Assembly (NCBI RefSeq): GCF_963678635.1
Contig: NC_087064.1
Span: 76,603,718-76,665,717, forward strand
DNA length: 62,000 nt
Source: Symsagittifera roscoffensis
Taxonomy: Eukaryota; Xenacoelomorpha; Acoela; Convolutidae
Direction: 5' to 3'
This document shows, piece after piece, positions 23,413-35,511 of this stretch. Made by a program: the position numbers and the translations under genes. The notes under the pieces were generated by a model. It had not been told where the DNA came from, made no database searches, and saw only the letters and a list, made by a program, of their open reading frames with translations. Numbering within the stretch: the stretch's first letter is position 1; the number at the start of each line of letters is the position of its first letter.

Positions 23413-24779
23413 TACCAGCCAAAAACAATCAGATAAACTTTACCCATTTAAAGTTCCCTATACTCTTCTGCCCTTGAACAGTTTCTGGTTATTTTTCTCT
23501 GCTCAGAAAGTTTTTTATTCATTCCAAACTATCAATTTCAGGATTCTTACTGTTTTTTGGATTCTAAATAACGGTGGTTTCGATTTAAAAAGACCGAAAT
23601 ATGGAACATTTGTAGATGTACCGTTGCCTTTGCTCAAAATTTGGGGTCGACCAATCATCGTTGTCGACTTTTTAAATTGAAAACTTTTGCTGTCAACGTT
23701 GTTGGTTAAAAAATTGCTGTCGAACAAAGTGTTATCAAAATCTTTATTGCTCTTTGGGTCAAATTTTCCGAAATATTGTCGAGTTAAAGCTGACATTTTT
23801 AATTTATGCTTAACACAATTGGCTGATGAGAACCGTTTCAATTTTTTGTTTTATAAGTTTTCAATCAAGAAGAATTTTATAGTTTTTTTCAACATTCCTT
23901 TTAATTTATAATTTTTTTCTTGAAATTATTTTTCAATCAATTTGAAAAAAAAGTTTTTAATTGAAGCCTAAAATTGATAAGCTATTTTTCACAAACCGCC
24001 GGAAAAATCTGACCTTGATTGACTCATGTAACGACCCTGGTCAACGACATTTTTTTTTCGATTTTTATAAATTCCCCCAACCCCCCCCCCCCCCCCCCCA
24101 GACTTCATCAGATCTCTAATCAAAATTGGCGTCAAAGAAAAAATGAGAAAATGTTTCAGAGTTCAAGCTCGTTTCAATATCTGCCGACATATTTGGTAAC
24201 TGTTGAGAAATTAGTAAAAATATGAGACAATTTATTTTCAAGATCAAATATTCCTTACATCGTGTCATGTGAACCTTAGCTGCTAATCGAAGCAAAAGTA
24301 TTTGTGGCTGAAACCTTGTATAAATGTGAATTCTAGCTGCAAATCAAGGAAGAAAAATGTTAAAGATCCTGACAAAACATGATTTTAATCTGAAAATCAA
24401 ATGAAAATAATCTTGATTCGCTTTTGTCGTATGTCGACCCTCACAAGTAGTAATATGGATATCTATTTTCATGTCCGTATCACTGATTCCTATAAGATGT
24501 TAACGTATTTTTTTTAGCTTACTTTTCAGTTTAGAGCAACAAAATTGAAACTCAAGCTATTCCAAAACCCTAGAAAACTTTCTGCTACAAGAAATTTTCT
24601 GCGCTGCAGACATTTTTTTGAACAAAAACAAGCCAGAATGCCGCCTTTGATTTTTGGAAAGTGTTGACAAAAATTGGTTTTTTAGAAGTACTCGAAATTA
24701 GCTTGCTTTCGATTTAGTATATGATGCATCTAAAGACGCCTTAAAAAAAGCATTTTTTTGGCTTAAAATATATTCTGTA
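23413..24779. other. AT-rich stretch with a poly-C tract
   Basis: No supported gene. A C-rich tract (about 24076-24099) is the only obvious feature. Open frames at 23345-23680 and 23515-23841 (opposite strands) overlap repeat sequence and are not credible. Confidence 0.5.
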
Positions 24780-24866
24780 TAATATAATACCAAAAATCGG
24801 CTCCCACGGTCGGGTGGTCTGCGGCTCAATTACCTGAAGAAGGGGAGCATTCATCATCCCTGCAAA
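24780..24866 (-). CDS. possible small exon in a GC-rich island
   Basis: A locally GC-rich segment follows a good minus-strand acceptor, ATTTTTTGCAG|GGATGATG. One frame is open (MMNAPLLQVIEPQTTRPWEP) for the whole GC-rich part. A donor-like CTTCAG|GTAATT also occurs 26 nt in. The composition contrasts with the flanks. No partner exon was identified, so the call is weak. Confidence 0.25.
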
Positions 24867-25317
24867 AAATTAGATACTTAAATTATAAAGGAAACAAGTT
24901 TTTTGTTCCGAGCAAACGTAACCCTGGATTCATGTCTATAATTTTCTGCGCGATATTTATAGCTATCCGATAACTATCAACACAACCTCTTTTCGGTCGT
25001 AATAATGAGCGAACCTTGTTTTGGATTTTATGGAAACTGCGCATAAAGTCTTTTCCTTGCGTTTTCTGTAGCCGAACTAATTTTCAAAACAAATGTAAGT
25101 TATATGGTTTTTAGCATACACCAGCGACGGATAAGTTTGTTTTCTGTAGCTGAAATTAGCCACATTCAATTTTTTTTCTTTTAAAATTTTTTCTTTTCAC
25201 AGCCAGAAGTTAATTCACGCTTATTACAAAAACTGTTTCCTGTTTATTTGGAACTGGTGCAAGAAATTTCACACTCGAGGTAAATTTTTCTTTTGTTTTA
25301 AAGTATATATCGAAGCG

Positions 25318-25766
25318 GTAACTTCCCAAATGGCATAATTCCCAAATGGCATAAAAATGGAAACTTTTCCCAAATGGCATAAATTTCAAGTTTTCATTGT
25401 AATTTAAACGTTTTCTATCAATTTCTATTTCTATCATTTTGTCAGGAACGAAAGCATGTGAACAAGATTTGGAATTAATTGCTTCCAAACAAATTTAAGC
25501 AACAGATTTGTCGAAAAAAAATTGACCACAAGAAGCTTATTAATAATCGCAAGCTTATGCTTCTTGCTTTTGATAAAAAGTTCTACAAGTTTTTCACAAT
25601 AAAATGTCAATCAACATTTGAATTGACAGTTTGACTAATTTTCTCACATTGTTCACGAAAAAATTGTTCTCGATTTTTCCAAAGCAACTGTTGCATAAAA
25701 TTTATGCCATTTGGGAAATTTTTCATTTTTATGCCATTTGGGAATTATGCCATTTGAGACGTAATC
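25318..25766. mobile_element. MITE with 10-bp target duplication (Mutator-like)
   Basis: A 449-bp element is flanked by the direct repeat TATCGAAGCG (25308-25317 and 25767-25776). Its ends carry inverted arrays of AAATGGCATAATTCCCAAAT-type units: two units at the left, two at the right, with an extra left copy near 25369. A 9-11-bp duplication is characteristic of Mutator-like transposons. No transposase frame, so non-autonomous. Confidence 0.75.
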
Positions 25767-25976
25767 TATCGAAGCGTATATTATCCTTCAATTTTGAATT
25801 CCTTTTGAACAAACTTTTATAATAGCAGAAAACACTAATTAAGGAAAATGACTCTAAATTTAAAAAAAAACTTTATCAACTGATAGATGATTGTAATAGC
25901 CATCAAATTCTTTATAGACAACCATCGAAACAGATTATTTTTCAGTGCATATAAAAACGACAAAAAAGTTTTTCAA

Positions 25977-26055
25977 ATGGATGCTCAGAACGGCAAGAAA
26001 ACAGCAGCTGCTGCGACACGGCCTCCACGTCAACACATCAGAAAACCACCGCCTT
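25977..26055 (+). CDS. candidate first coding exon, paralog 2
   Basis: An ATG opens MDAQNGKKTAAAATRPPRQH and reaches the donor CGCCTT|GTAAGC after 79 nt, phase 1. The peptide is basic and Ala/Pro-rich, ending RKPPP. It is the counterpart of 22632-22710. A TATAAA-like ATATAAAAACG lies about 30 bp upstream, but its role is unproven. No downstream exon was found. Function unknown. Confidence 0.45.
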
Positions 26056-26987
26056 GTAAGCACAAGATTTTGGGTTTAGAGAAATCGTAAGACAAATCGT
26101 TAATAAGAAACCGTCCTGGATTTTTTTGCGAAATAGTTTTGTGCAATGGAGAACTAAATTCAGATTGATACAAGGAACTGATACTCGGCACAAAAACAGA
26201 ACAAAAAGCGACTAAAAATTGACATTTTGAAAATTTTCGTTTTTTCTATCCATTGAAAAACGCGCTAGTCTCAACTCATTCCTCTTATTGTGCACAAGTT
26301 TTGTCAATTATAAATAATCGCTCTATTATACAGATCAATTAAACTATATCAGAACAGAAAACAAAATCTGCAAACATTACATTCCGCGAATGGGAATAAA
26401 ACAGCCGAATTTAAATCCAACCGGAAATGCGAGGAGTTTATGAACCAGCCATAAAATTACTTCAAATAAATCAAATTTGTATAATTTTTGTAACTGTAAT
26501 ATAATTGTTACATAATTATTATATAGCACCTACGTAATTACGGCTGGTTGATAGGTTGGTTGGCTTATAATTCGGCTGGTTTGTGAACCACTAGTTTTGT
26601 GCATTGCCCAATTTAATAAACTTTTTGGCTCATATCAACTTATAAACCTTTATTTGGTCAAAACATTTTTTTGTTACTTTCAATATTTTAGTAAACGCTT
26701 CTAAACTCATCAATGCCGTTTTTGTTGAGCAAAGGGGTGATTTTAAGTAACGCCCGTATAAACCGACCCTTTTTTCGATGTTGGTTTTAGACTGTTACTG
26801 CAATCAGTTTCCATGGATATTAATTGACTAACACAGATTTTCATGTTCTGTGTCCACAAATTTTGAAAATATTTGATTATAAAACAAACAAAATAGAGAT
26901 CACTTCAATCAAAATTTATGAGTCAGAGCCTGGGTTTTCCAAAACCTTTAAAAAATAATCAAGACTTGAAAAATGCAATCGCTAATT
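26056..26987. other. AT-rich stretch, nothing recognised
   Basis: No supported exon or repeat boundary. A GGCTGGTTGATAGGTTGGTTGG segment near 26543 is simple-sequence-like. Confidence 0.45.
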
Positions 26988-27151
26988 GAATTTTACTTTT
27001 GGCTAAAGGTACTGTTAGCTGTTTTTTCTATTTTGTCATCATTCCGCATAAATCACTACCGACAATCCTTACTTCTTTCACTTACCACCTTCTCTCCCAC
27101 CACTTACCCTCTGCGTATACTTACCGCAATAAAAATACGTGAAATACACCC

Positions 27152-27182
<31 letters not shown>

Positions 27183-27285
27183 ACCTTTAACCCCCTGCAG
27201 ACCTTTACGCCCCCTAAACTGAGGGGTAGGTGTTTAGGGGGTAGGGTAGTTTGGTGGGTGGCTGAGGATAAGTGGGGTGGTGTAG

Positions 27286-27318
<33 letters not shown>

Positions 27319-27442
27319 TGTGAGTGTGGTAGCATAGGTGGGGTGGGGGGGGGGGGGGTTGGTTGGCGGGCGTCGTGTAGGCGGGGGAGGTGTGATGGTG
27401 TATGGGGTGGGGGTAGGTGTGCGTATCTACCCCCACCCCATA
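26988..27442 (+). repeat. microsatellite-bearing repeat, copy 1
   Basis: Ordered blocks are TTTTACTTTTGGCTA, a pyrimidine-rich TTACCACC region, AAAAATACGTGAAATAC, a (CA)n tract (about 27152-27183), CCCCCTAAACTGAGGGG, and a (GT)n tract (about 27286-27321). A perfect hairpin closes it: TATGGGGTGGGGGTAG (27401-27416) pairs with 27427-27442. The same blocks occur inverted at about 28640-29100. Long frames here are low-complexity artefacts. Confidence 0.65.
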
Positions 27443-28639
27443 ACATGCTCTTCAGGAAACCTTTCAGGAAACATGCTCTTCCTTCGAAGTGTCAGAGCGC
27501 TCCTTTTGATTGCAAAGGATGACGCTCCTTTGTCAGGACGCTCCTATTTAATTAGAGGCGCTATCTAATCCTATTTAATTAGACGCGCGTGATTTCAAAT
27601 TTTTTGGACGGAGCTATCGTTATGATTTTATTTCGTGGCGTTTTTTTATACAAATAACTATATGGTAACATAATTTTTCCTAGGATTTTCATTGGCAGCA
27701 ATTTTGAATATGAAAAAAAAATCTTTGTAACAAAAACGAACAAGTTGATTGATTCATGTAATTACTCTTGGTCCTCTGCGGTATGTATGTCCCTGATCGA
27801 CTCATGTCTCAACGAGGTGGTTTCATGTATCAAATCTGGTCAACTCTTGTAAAAATTCTGGTCGACCGAAAATAATTAACTGAATCTGGTTGATTCAGTG
27901 TCAAGGAAGTCCTTCAATTTTGACGAAAATCGAGCGGCTTCGAAAGGGAAAATTGCAAAAAAATTCAAGACTTTTCTGACATACAAAATTGAAACTAAAA
28001 ACGGTCGCTTAATACGGGCGTTATATAAATCCACCACTTATTTCCAGAAAAATGGTGAAGAATTTGGAAAGCGATTTTCTAAAAATTGGGAGTGTCAAAA
28101 ACACTCTTGATCAGATAAAGGTTTGTAAATTCACATAAGTCAAAAAAATTGCTAAAAAGCAATTAACTTTAAAAATTTTTTGGGAAATTGGGCAAGGCGG
28201 AAAAGTTTTGTTTACGAATTTGGTTCTGTATTCTGATATAATTTGATTGATTCTCATGATAGAGCGATGAAGCATCCCACAGTGAGGTTCCATCGTTGAT
28301 AGTCGAGTATATTCAATTTTCGTGCTCAAGATTGTTGCCATTTTAATAGATTTTAACTAATTTTTAGGGACCACGCAATCGGTTATAGTTCATTATAATC
28401 CATGTTTTTGAGAATAACTAATTCGGTTATAGTTATTCAAAATCCGTTGTAATGGATTGTACTGGGTTATAATATCTTTAAATTTCTTCGAAATTTTCTG
28501 CAGAATTTGTAGCTTTATCTGCATTACTCACAGCGTACTCGAATTCCAAACCTGCTCGCATTCCGTTTGCTTTTGCAAAACCATATCTCTCACACTTTAA
28601 GCCCAGTTCTTCACAGTTTTAACACTCAAGTTGAAATCG
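27443..28639. other. stretch between the microsatellite repeats
   Basis: Short direct repeats occur at 27443-27600 (ACATGCTCTTC twice, GACGCTCCT-like twice, CTATTTAATTAGA twice). An unsupported 70-codon Lys-rich frame lies at 27898-28110. At 28370-28480 there are repeated GGTTATAGTTCATTATAATCC-like units, which also occur at the start of the 2-kb tandem units and near 49130-49260. Confidence 0.45.
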
Positions 28640-29100
28640 TCCATTTTTACACCGCACGCCTACCCCCACCTCCACCTTTCCTCCCACCCCCATCTTTCCC
28701 AACACCACCTACCCCACCTACCCCACCTACCCCACCCCACTTAACCCCACATACCCTACCTCCCATACCTAACCCAACACGCACCTACCGTACCCCTTCC
28801 ATACCTACTTGACAACCCCCATAAGTTGGGGGAGGGCGTAAAGGTATGTAGGGGGCTAGGAGTGTGTGTTTGTGTGTTTGTGTGTGTGTGTGTGGGTGTG
28901 CGTGGGAGGGGGAGGGTGGTGGTAGATGGTGAAAACTTCACGTATTTTTATGGTTAATATAAGTGATGGAGGAGGAGAAGTGGTGGTTTTCGAAGGAAGT
29001 AAGAATGGTGTGTTATAGGTAGTGTTTAGGGAAGGAGGAGACAAGTAGAAAAAAAACAAGCAGAAAACAACGCACGTTTTTGCTGTAGCCAAAAGTAAAA
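28640..29100 (-). repeat. microsatellite-bearing repeat, copy 2 (inverted)
   Basis: It contains (CCACCTACC)n-like sequence (28700-28740), AGTTGGGGGAGGGCGTAAAGG, a (GT)n tract (28861-28905), and then CACGTATTTTTATGG and TAGCCAAAAGTAAAA. These are the reverse complements of the blocks in copy 1. The order is conserved and the microsatellite lengths differ. Confidence 0.65.
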
Positions 29101-29135
29101 CACAGCTTAGCTATCTGAACATTCAGGTTTTGAGT

Positions 29136-32100
29136 TTTTATTTTCTAGGTTTTCGAAAATCTAAGTTCATACTTATAAAAACTTATTATATTCTAATATA
29201 AACTTTTACAATCCATTGTAATCCATTATATTCCCTTAGAATGGATAAAATTGATTTATACTTTTTTGACTAATTATTATAATCAATTACTTTACAATCA
29301 ATTGGGTTTCATCGACACAAACCATGAAAATCCCTTAAATCGATATTTTTTTATGGAAATTCTTTGCGAGAATTATATTTTTTTATGGAGGAAACGTTTG
29401 AAGAAGTACAGTATGACTTTTTGAATACTCTCTTAGATTTTTTATTCCAATGGGAAACCAAACAAATTAATTCTCACATGAATTTTTAAATCAAGTGCAC
29501 AATTCCTCTGATAATTCTATTTTTATAAGCTTTATGAAAAAATAAAAGTCAATTTACAAAATACAAAATAGAACAACTAATATTTTTTTCGGAAGATTAC
29601 ACAAATTTTTGTATTTTATAAAAAAAAGACACAGGAGATAAGCTGCACATCGCGATCGAAACTTTATAACCTAACCCTCGAAAATTTGAAAATTATCAAT
29701 GAACTCGAGGAAACCAAAAAAAAAACTTCCAAGAATTTTCAACATAAGAAGAAAAAACCCATCATGTTATTAAAAGCTAAACATATATATAGAGGAACGC
29801 AAAAATGCAAATAAACAACGAGACTTTTCGTGGAAATTTCTGAAAAGAAAAGTTTTTAATGATGGTATTGTAAGCTATGAGACAATTTTACCTATCATTA
29901 AAGAAACATTCTTGCCAAACCTTGTGGCATGATACTCACAGTAATTTTTGTTCTTTGAATCATCATTCCCACAGGCAGCGTAATGACTGTCTATTGTTCA
30001 GATTTAAAAAAAAATTAATCAAACCAAAGTTTTTCCAAGCGAAGTCATTAAAAGAAATGAATAACAAACTAAAAAATCTTATTCAAAAACAACTCTCGAG
30101 AGAGGTTAGAGATTAGAAAAAAATCTATGTCAGCACAAAAAGACGGTTTGATCAGTTTGTTTATATCTTTGTTCCCCACTTACATTGGCTCGCGGTGGAT
30201 TAAATTATCAAAAGCAAAGTTTACATTCTATATATCGGGGTAAGATTCAAATGCTGATATATAATCGTCGAAAAGAAATTGGGATTCTACGAAAAACTTG
30301 ATCAAAATCCTGTAATTATCCAAATCCAATCGTTTTAAACATCTACTGTATTTTTGTTATGGCAACAATTTACAATCCTAATCAATTTTTTGTCCTTTTT
30401 TGTTTTAGAAATAAAAAGGAATAAAATTAGATTGAAAACATTTGGTCGTTTTTTATCCAAAGAAAAGTCAAACAGCTTCGAAGATTAAGATTTGTTTTGG
30501 TGGCCTTAACCAAGTTTCTTCTAGCGTTTGAGCTGTGACACTCTTTTGTTGTTGCTTTGAATAGGAGAGAAGGCAAGTATTCTGAGCTATAAAACCTAAT
30601 GCACAAAAGTTGCTTCAGTCTTAAAAAAAACTTGCCTGCTCATCTAGTAATTGTTTAGAAACTTTTACTTATTGGTGGACTTCAATTTGAAACACAATAT
30701 TTAATAACCTGCAATAATGCGATTGCGAGAAAAACAATTGTAGTTTTTGATCAGGTAGAAAAGTAAGAAAACAACTCTAAATCAAAATGTGAAACGCTTT
30801 GTTCAAATTTTGTCAAAACATGCGTTTAAGCTATAATTTACAAAAATATCTTAAAATGCCAATTACTTAGAAAAAGGCATTCTGAAAGTCATTTTAAATT
30901 GCCAGTGATGATTGAATGAGGTAAGGGAAAAAACTTAAGCTTTGAAATTGGAAACTTGTCGTTTGTTGTTACCAAACGCTTAAATCTTATAGTTATAGAG
31001 CAGAGGAGGAGCGTGGTCTACACAAAACAAAAAATAGTTCTCTACTTTTCCAAATTTAAAAAATTGAAACAATTTTTTTTGTTCTATTTTTTATACAGTT
31101 TTCATTTCTTACGGCACTAAATTTTCATGTATTTTTTTGGTTTTTTGAATTGGTTCCTGCGAATAAATGCTAATTTGATTTTTTACTGTCTAGGTTTTCC
31201 AAAATCTAAGTTCCTACTTATAAAAACCTATTATATTCTAATATAAACCGTTATAATCCATTGTAATCTATTATAATCCCTTTGAATGAATCGAATTGCT
31301 TTCTACTAGTTTTGACTAATAATTATAATCATATGCTTTACAACCAATTGGGTTTCATAAAGACAAACCATGAAAGTCCCTTAAATTGATTTTTTTCCCA
31401 TGGAAATTCTGTGCCAGAAAGTTTTTTATGGAGGAAACGTTTGAAGTAGTACAGTATGACTTTTTGAAGAGCCTCTTAGATTTTTTATTCCAATGGGAAA
31501 CCAAACAAAATAGTTTTCACATGAATGTTATAATCAAGTGAAAAATTCCTCTAATAATTCTATATTTATAAGCTTTATGAAAAAATAGAATTCAAATTAC
31601 AAAATCAAAAAAAGAACAATCAATATTTTTTTGGCAAGATTAACTAAAGTTTTGTGTTTTAAAAAAATGACACCAAGTAAAGCTGCACCTCGCGAATGAA
31701 ATTTTATAGCAGAGCCACCAAAAATTTGAAAATTATCAATGAACTCGAGGAAACCGAAATAAAAAACAAATATTCTAAGACTTTTCAACATAAGAATAAA
31801 AAAACACATCATGTCAATAAAAGCTAAACATATATTTAGAGGAACGCAAAAATTCAAATGAAAAAACAAGACATTTCGTTGAAATTTCCGAATGGAAAAG
31901 TTTTTATAGTATTGTAAAATATGAAATAATTTTACCAATCATTAAAGAAACATTTTTGTCTCAACTTGTGACATAAGAACTCACAGTAACTTTTGTTCAT
32001 TGCATCATCATTTCCACAGGAAGCGTAATGACAGCGTATTGTTCGGATTGGAATTTCTTTTTTTAACTAAATTTTTTCCATGCGAAGTCATTATAAGAAC

Positions 32101-33302
32101 GGAATTACGAATTAAGAAATCTTATACAAAACGTCTCTCGAGAGAGTATAGAGATTAGAAAAAAAATCTATGTCAGCACAAAGAGACGGCTTGATCAGTA
32201 CGTTTATCTCACTGTTACCCCACTTAACAATCGCTTGCTGGGAATAAATTGTCAAAAGCAAAACATACAGTCTATAGATTGGATAAGATTCTTGATTCAA
32301 ATGCTGATATATCATCGTCGATGCCGAATTGGGATTCTTCATAAAATTTGATCAAAAATCTCTATTTATCCAAATCCAATTGGTTTAAACGTCCACTGTT
32401 TTTTCTTTGATGGCAAAAATTTACAGTCATAATCATTTTTTGTTTTTTTTTTGGGTTAGAAATAAAAAAAATTATGAGGAAAAAATTTAGAATGAAAACA
32501 TTTGGTCGTTTTTTATCCAAAGAAAAGTCAAATAGCTTCCGATATCAAGATTTTTTTTGATGGCATAAGCCAAGTTTCTTCTAGCGTCTGTGCTGCGACA
32601 CATTTTTTGTTGTTGCTTCGAATAGGAGAGAGGGCGAGAGTTTCTGAGCAATAAGTCTTATCACACAAAAGTTTAACACACCTAAAAAAACTTGCCGACT
32701 TATCTGATAACTGTTTAGAAATTGCTAACTATCGGTGGACTTCAATTTGAAATGCAATATTCAGTATTTAATAACATGCAAAATTTCTATTGCAAGCAAA
32801 ACGTTTGTAGTTTTTGATCTGGTAGAAAAGTAAAAAAAGGCTCTAAATCAAAATGTGAAACGCTTCTTTCAAGTCTTGGCAAAACATGCGTTTAATTTAT
32901 TTTTGACAAAAGTATCTTAAAATGTCAATTACATAGAAAAAGACATAATGAAAGTCATTTTAAATTGCCAGTGATGATTGAATGAGGAAAGGGGAAAAAC
33001 TTTAGCTATGGAACAGGTACCTTGTCGTTTGTTGTCACCAAACGCTGAAATCTAATAGTTACAGAGCAGACGAGGAGCGTGGTTTACACAAAAAATAGGC
33101 AAAGTTCTCTACTTTTCCAAATTAAAAAAATTGAAACCATTTTTTTTTGTTCTATTTATTTTTACAGTTTTCATTTCTTACGGCACTAAATTTTCATGTA
33201 TTTTTTTCGGTTTTCTGAATTGGTTCCTGCGAATATTGCTAATTTGATTTTTTTACTGTCTAGGTTTTCCAAAATCTAAGTTCCTACTTATAAAAACCTA
33301 TT
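29136..33302. repeat. 2.05-kb tandem duplication with a partial third unit
   Basis: Unit 1 (about 29136-31189) and unit 2 (about 31190-33257) align from TCTAGGTTTTC...AAAATCTAAGTTC to GCTAATTTGATTTTTTACTG. A third unit starts at 33258 and stops after about 45 bp. Shared landmarks include CTCTCGAGAGAG, GAACTCGAGGAAACC, CATTTGGTCGTTTTTTATCC and GACAAACCATGAAA. The units differ by scattered substitutions and small indels. No coding frame is shared by both units, so this is non-coding or long dead. Confidence 0.85.
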
Positions 33303-33574
33303 TCCAAGTCTAAATGTTTGAAACAGATGTTTTTGTCTTGTTTTTTTTACGGTTTATGTTTCCTACGGCATTGAAGTTTCATGTCTTTAATCGTTTTTTT
33401 TGTGAAATCAGTTTGTGTAAATAGATGCTATTTCTACTTCATAACGAAAACGATTGAACTCAGAAAACAGTTTTTTTTTGCATTAGAAAAAAACTTTCAA
33501 AGCTAAACAGGTCGGAATTGCTGAGGTTCGATTCAGAGATATTGATCAGACAATTTGTACAATTATTGAACCGA

Positions 33575-33610
33575 CAGAGAGAAAAAGAAAGAGAGGAGAG
33601 CGAGAGCGAG

Positions 33611-33671
<61 letters not shown>

Positions 33672-33722
33672 AGAGAGAGATGAATGAAAACGGTAGGGAG
33701 AGAGAGAGAGGAGAGAGAGAAA
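33575..33722 (+). repeat. GA microsatellite upstream of the small membrane-protein gene
   Basis: A (GA)n tract with interruptions (GCGAGAGCGAGA, TCAGAGAGAGATGAATG). The corresponding tract in the duplicated copy is about three times longer (60446-60903). The highly repetitive frames on both strands are artefacts of the repeat. Confidence 0.95.
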
Positions 33723-34130
33723 ATTGAACAGCAAGCTAATAAAATCAAAAGATGAAAGAAAAAATAAATACATCTACAAAAGTCAGAACCCAAGCTTTTT
33801 TTAATCAGTCGACAAAACTTGTACTTGATAAGAAAATGGAAAATTTTGAAAAAGTTCACTTTCAAAACCAAATTATAAATAAGACAAAAATTATAAAATC
33901 AAGTTCTAGCTGCAAATTCAACCAAAAAAATATTGCTTTTCAAAGCATGAGCTTGCTCTACAAATTCATACAGAGATTTACTTGACATATTAGATTTACT
34001 TCTGTCAAATAATGCATGAACACATCTCTGTAGTTTTTTGATTGCCTATCGACCTTCAGAGGCAGCAATATGCATCCAATCATTAGAGGAAGAAATCCTG
34101 TAACATCACCAAAAAGGAAAGATCAGCAGT

Positions 34131-34155
34131 ATGTCCATCTCATCTCTTATTGTAG
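34131..34155 (+). CDS. small membrane-protein gene, exon 1
   Basis: The ATG opens MSISSLIV and reaches donor TTGTAG|GTAAGT after 25 nt (phase 1). The codon is completed by AT of exon 2 to give Asp. A stop codon lies in frame upstream, and this is the only start whose donor phase fits exon 2. The same exon is present at 61289-61313. Start choice is therefore by phase, not by similarity. Confidence 0.7.
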
Positions 34156-34795
34156 GTAAGTAATCCCATTTTCCCCGACAACTGTTTTCCATAATATTAT
34201 CACCCAGAGACTGCTCTTTTAATTGCCTCCATTTTATTCACACATTTATATCGTCGCCGAGTCCCATAGCGGTTCTCGAAACTTATGCTTAGAAAACAAT
34301 GCTGCTATTGGAGAACGACTACTTTTTTTTCTACAAGGACGTAAGGCATAAAAATATTGTAAACGTTTGCTAATGGGTATTGCGATTTGATGAAAATCAT
34401 TTTTTGGTCTAAATGCAGGCTTCGAAAACAACTCTTTTGATTTTAGGCCAATGTTTTACGAGCCGCCTCGTTTTCATTCTCCGTGGACCTTCAAATTTTC
34501 TTTTTTTTTCTCTTTTAAACTTTCCCCATTTATTGTGTTTGACAATTTTTCTTCCAACAGCTTTGCTTGAAAAGTTTGGAAAAAAAACATTTTTGAGATT
34601 GGTGAGTTGATTTGAGTAGAAAAAAATTAAAAGGTGATAACTAGAATTTGCAGAGGTTCTATGAAAGACTATCAGCCCACCTAATCATAGTTCCGTCCTG
34701 CGAATCATGAAATAACCTAAGCAATATTTGCAAAAAATGTGTAAATAGATAACCAATTAATGTTCCCAATAGCTTTTATGCTTATTTTCAAACAG

Positions 34796-34951
34796 ATGAA
34801 TCACGACATCTGGCTGCGAGAAATGTCCAACAGCCGGGTTGTTGTGGGTGCAAACCGGACCAGCGAAACCTAATCGTATCTTCAATGCTGGGCTTTGCCA
34901 CTCTCACTAGCATAGTCGTGGCCATTTATCTTCTCATGAATCATCGCAATG
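34796..34951 (+). CDS. small membrane-protein gene, exon 2 (transmembrane segment)
   Basis: A 156-nt exon lies between acceptor TTTTCAAACAG|ATG and donor CAATG|GTAAG, phase 1 on both sides. It encodes ESRHLAARNVQQPGCCGCKP, then DQRNLIVS and one hydrophobic helix, SMLGFATLTSIVVAIYLL, followed by MNHRN. The CCGC cluster just before the helix could be palmitoylated (inference). Basic and polar residues sit on both sides of the helix, so topology is not decided. The protein family is not recognised. Confidence 0.85.
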
Positions 34952-35511
34952 GTAAGATTTAATTCACTCAGTGGCGATTAGTTAAGCATTTCATATCTTC
35001 AAACCTACATGGTAGTTTCAGCTATTGCTACATATAATTTGGTCTTGACTATAATTTTAAAAACAAACTTTTTAGAAGTTGTTTTGAATTAGGTTTTTTG
35101 AATTAAAAAATCTATTGAAATATTTTAAACGTTTGTACTCATTTGAACATCAAAGACGTTTGAAAATAAGCCATGTGGTCTATTGACGTTCTATCAGAAC
35201 TGTATTTCTGATTAGAAGCCTAAAAACAAACAATTTTGCTTAAATTTTAGAAACTTTCTATAAAAAAAATCTCTAAAAAAATTGGAAAGTAGCTTTGTAT
35301 TTTTCCTGGTTTTTGTATTCCTCATTTTTTTTGTGAATATGAATTTAGTATAAGTTTTGTTATTATGAACCATTTTTTCTCAAAAGAATTGAAACTTGAA
35401 TCAAATAATTTCTCATAAATCAGAAAGAATTGAAATGCTCGTATTTTGGAAAGTTTCTTTGCAAACAAACGTGTCTAATCAAATTATATGAAAAATATGT
35501 TTTTTTTTCAG

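Noticed and set aside
27104-27568. Several frames of 70-116 codons on both strands
   Set aside because: They are translations of (CA)n, (GT)n and G/C-rich simple repeats, with all frames open at once.
30060-30100. CTCTCGAGAGAG palindrome as a transposon end
   Set aside because: It lies inside the 2-kb tandem unit and is not paired with another end.
34066-34155. Alternative start of the membrane-protein gene at MHPIIRGRN
   Set aside because: That frame reaches the donor in phase 2, while exon 2 needs phase 1; joining would give a stop.
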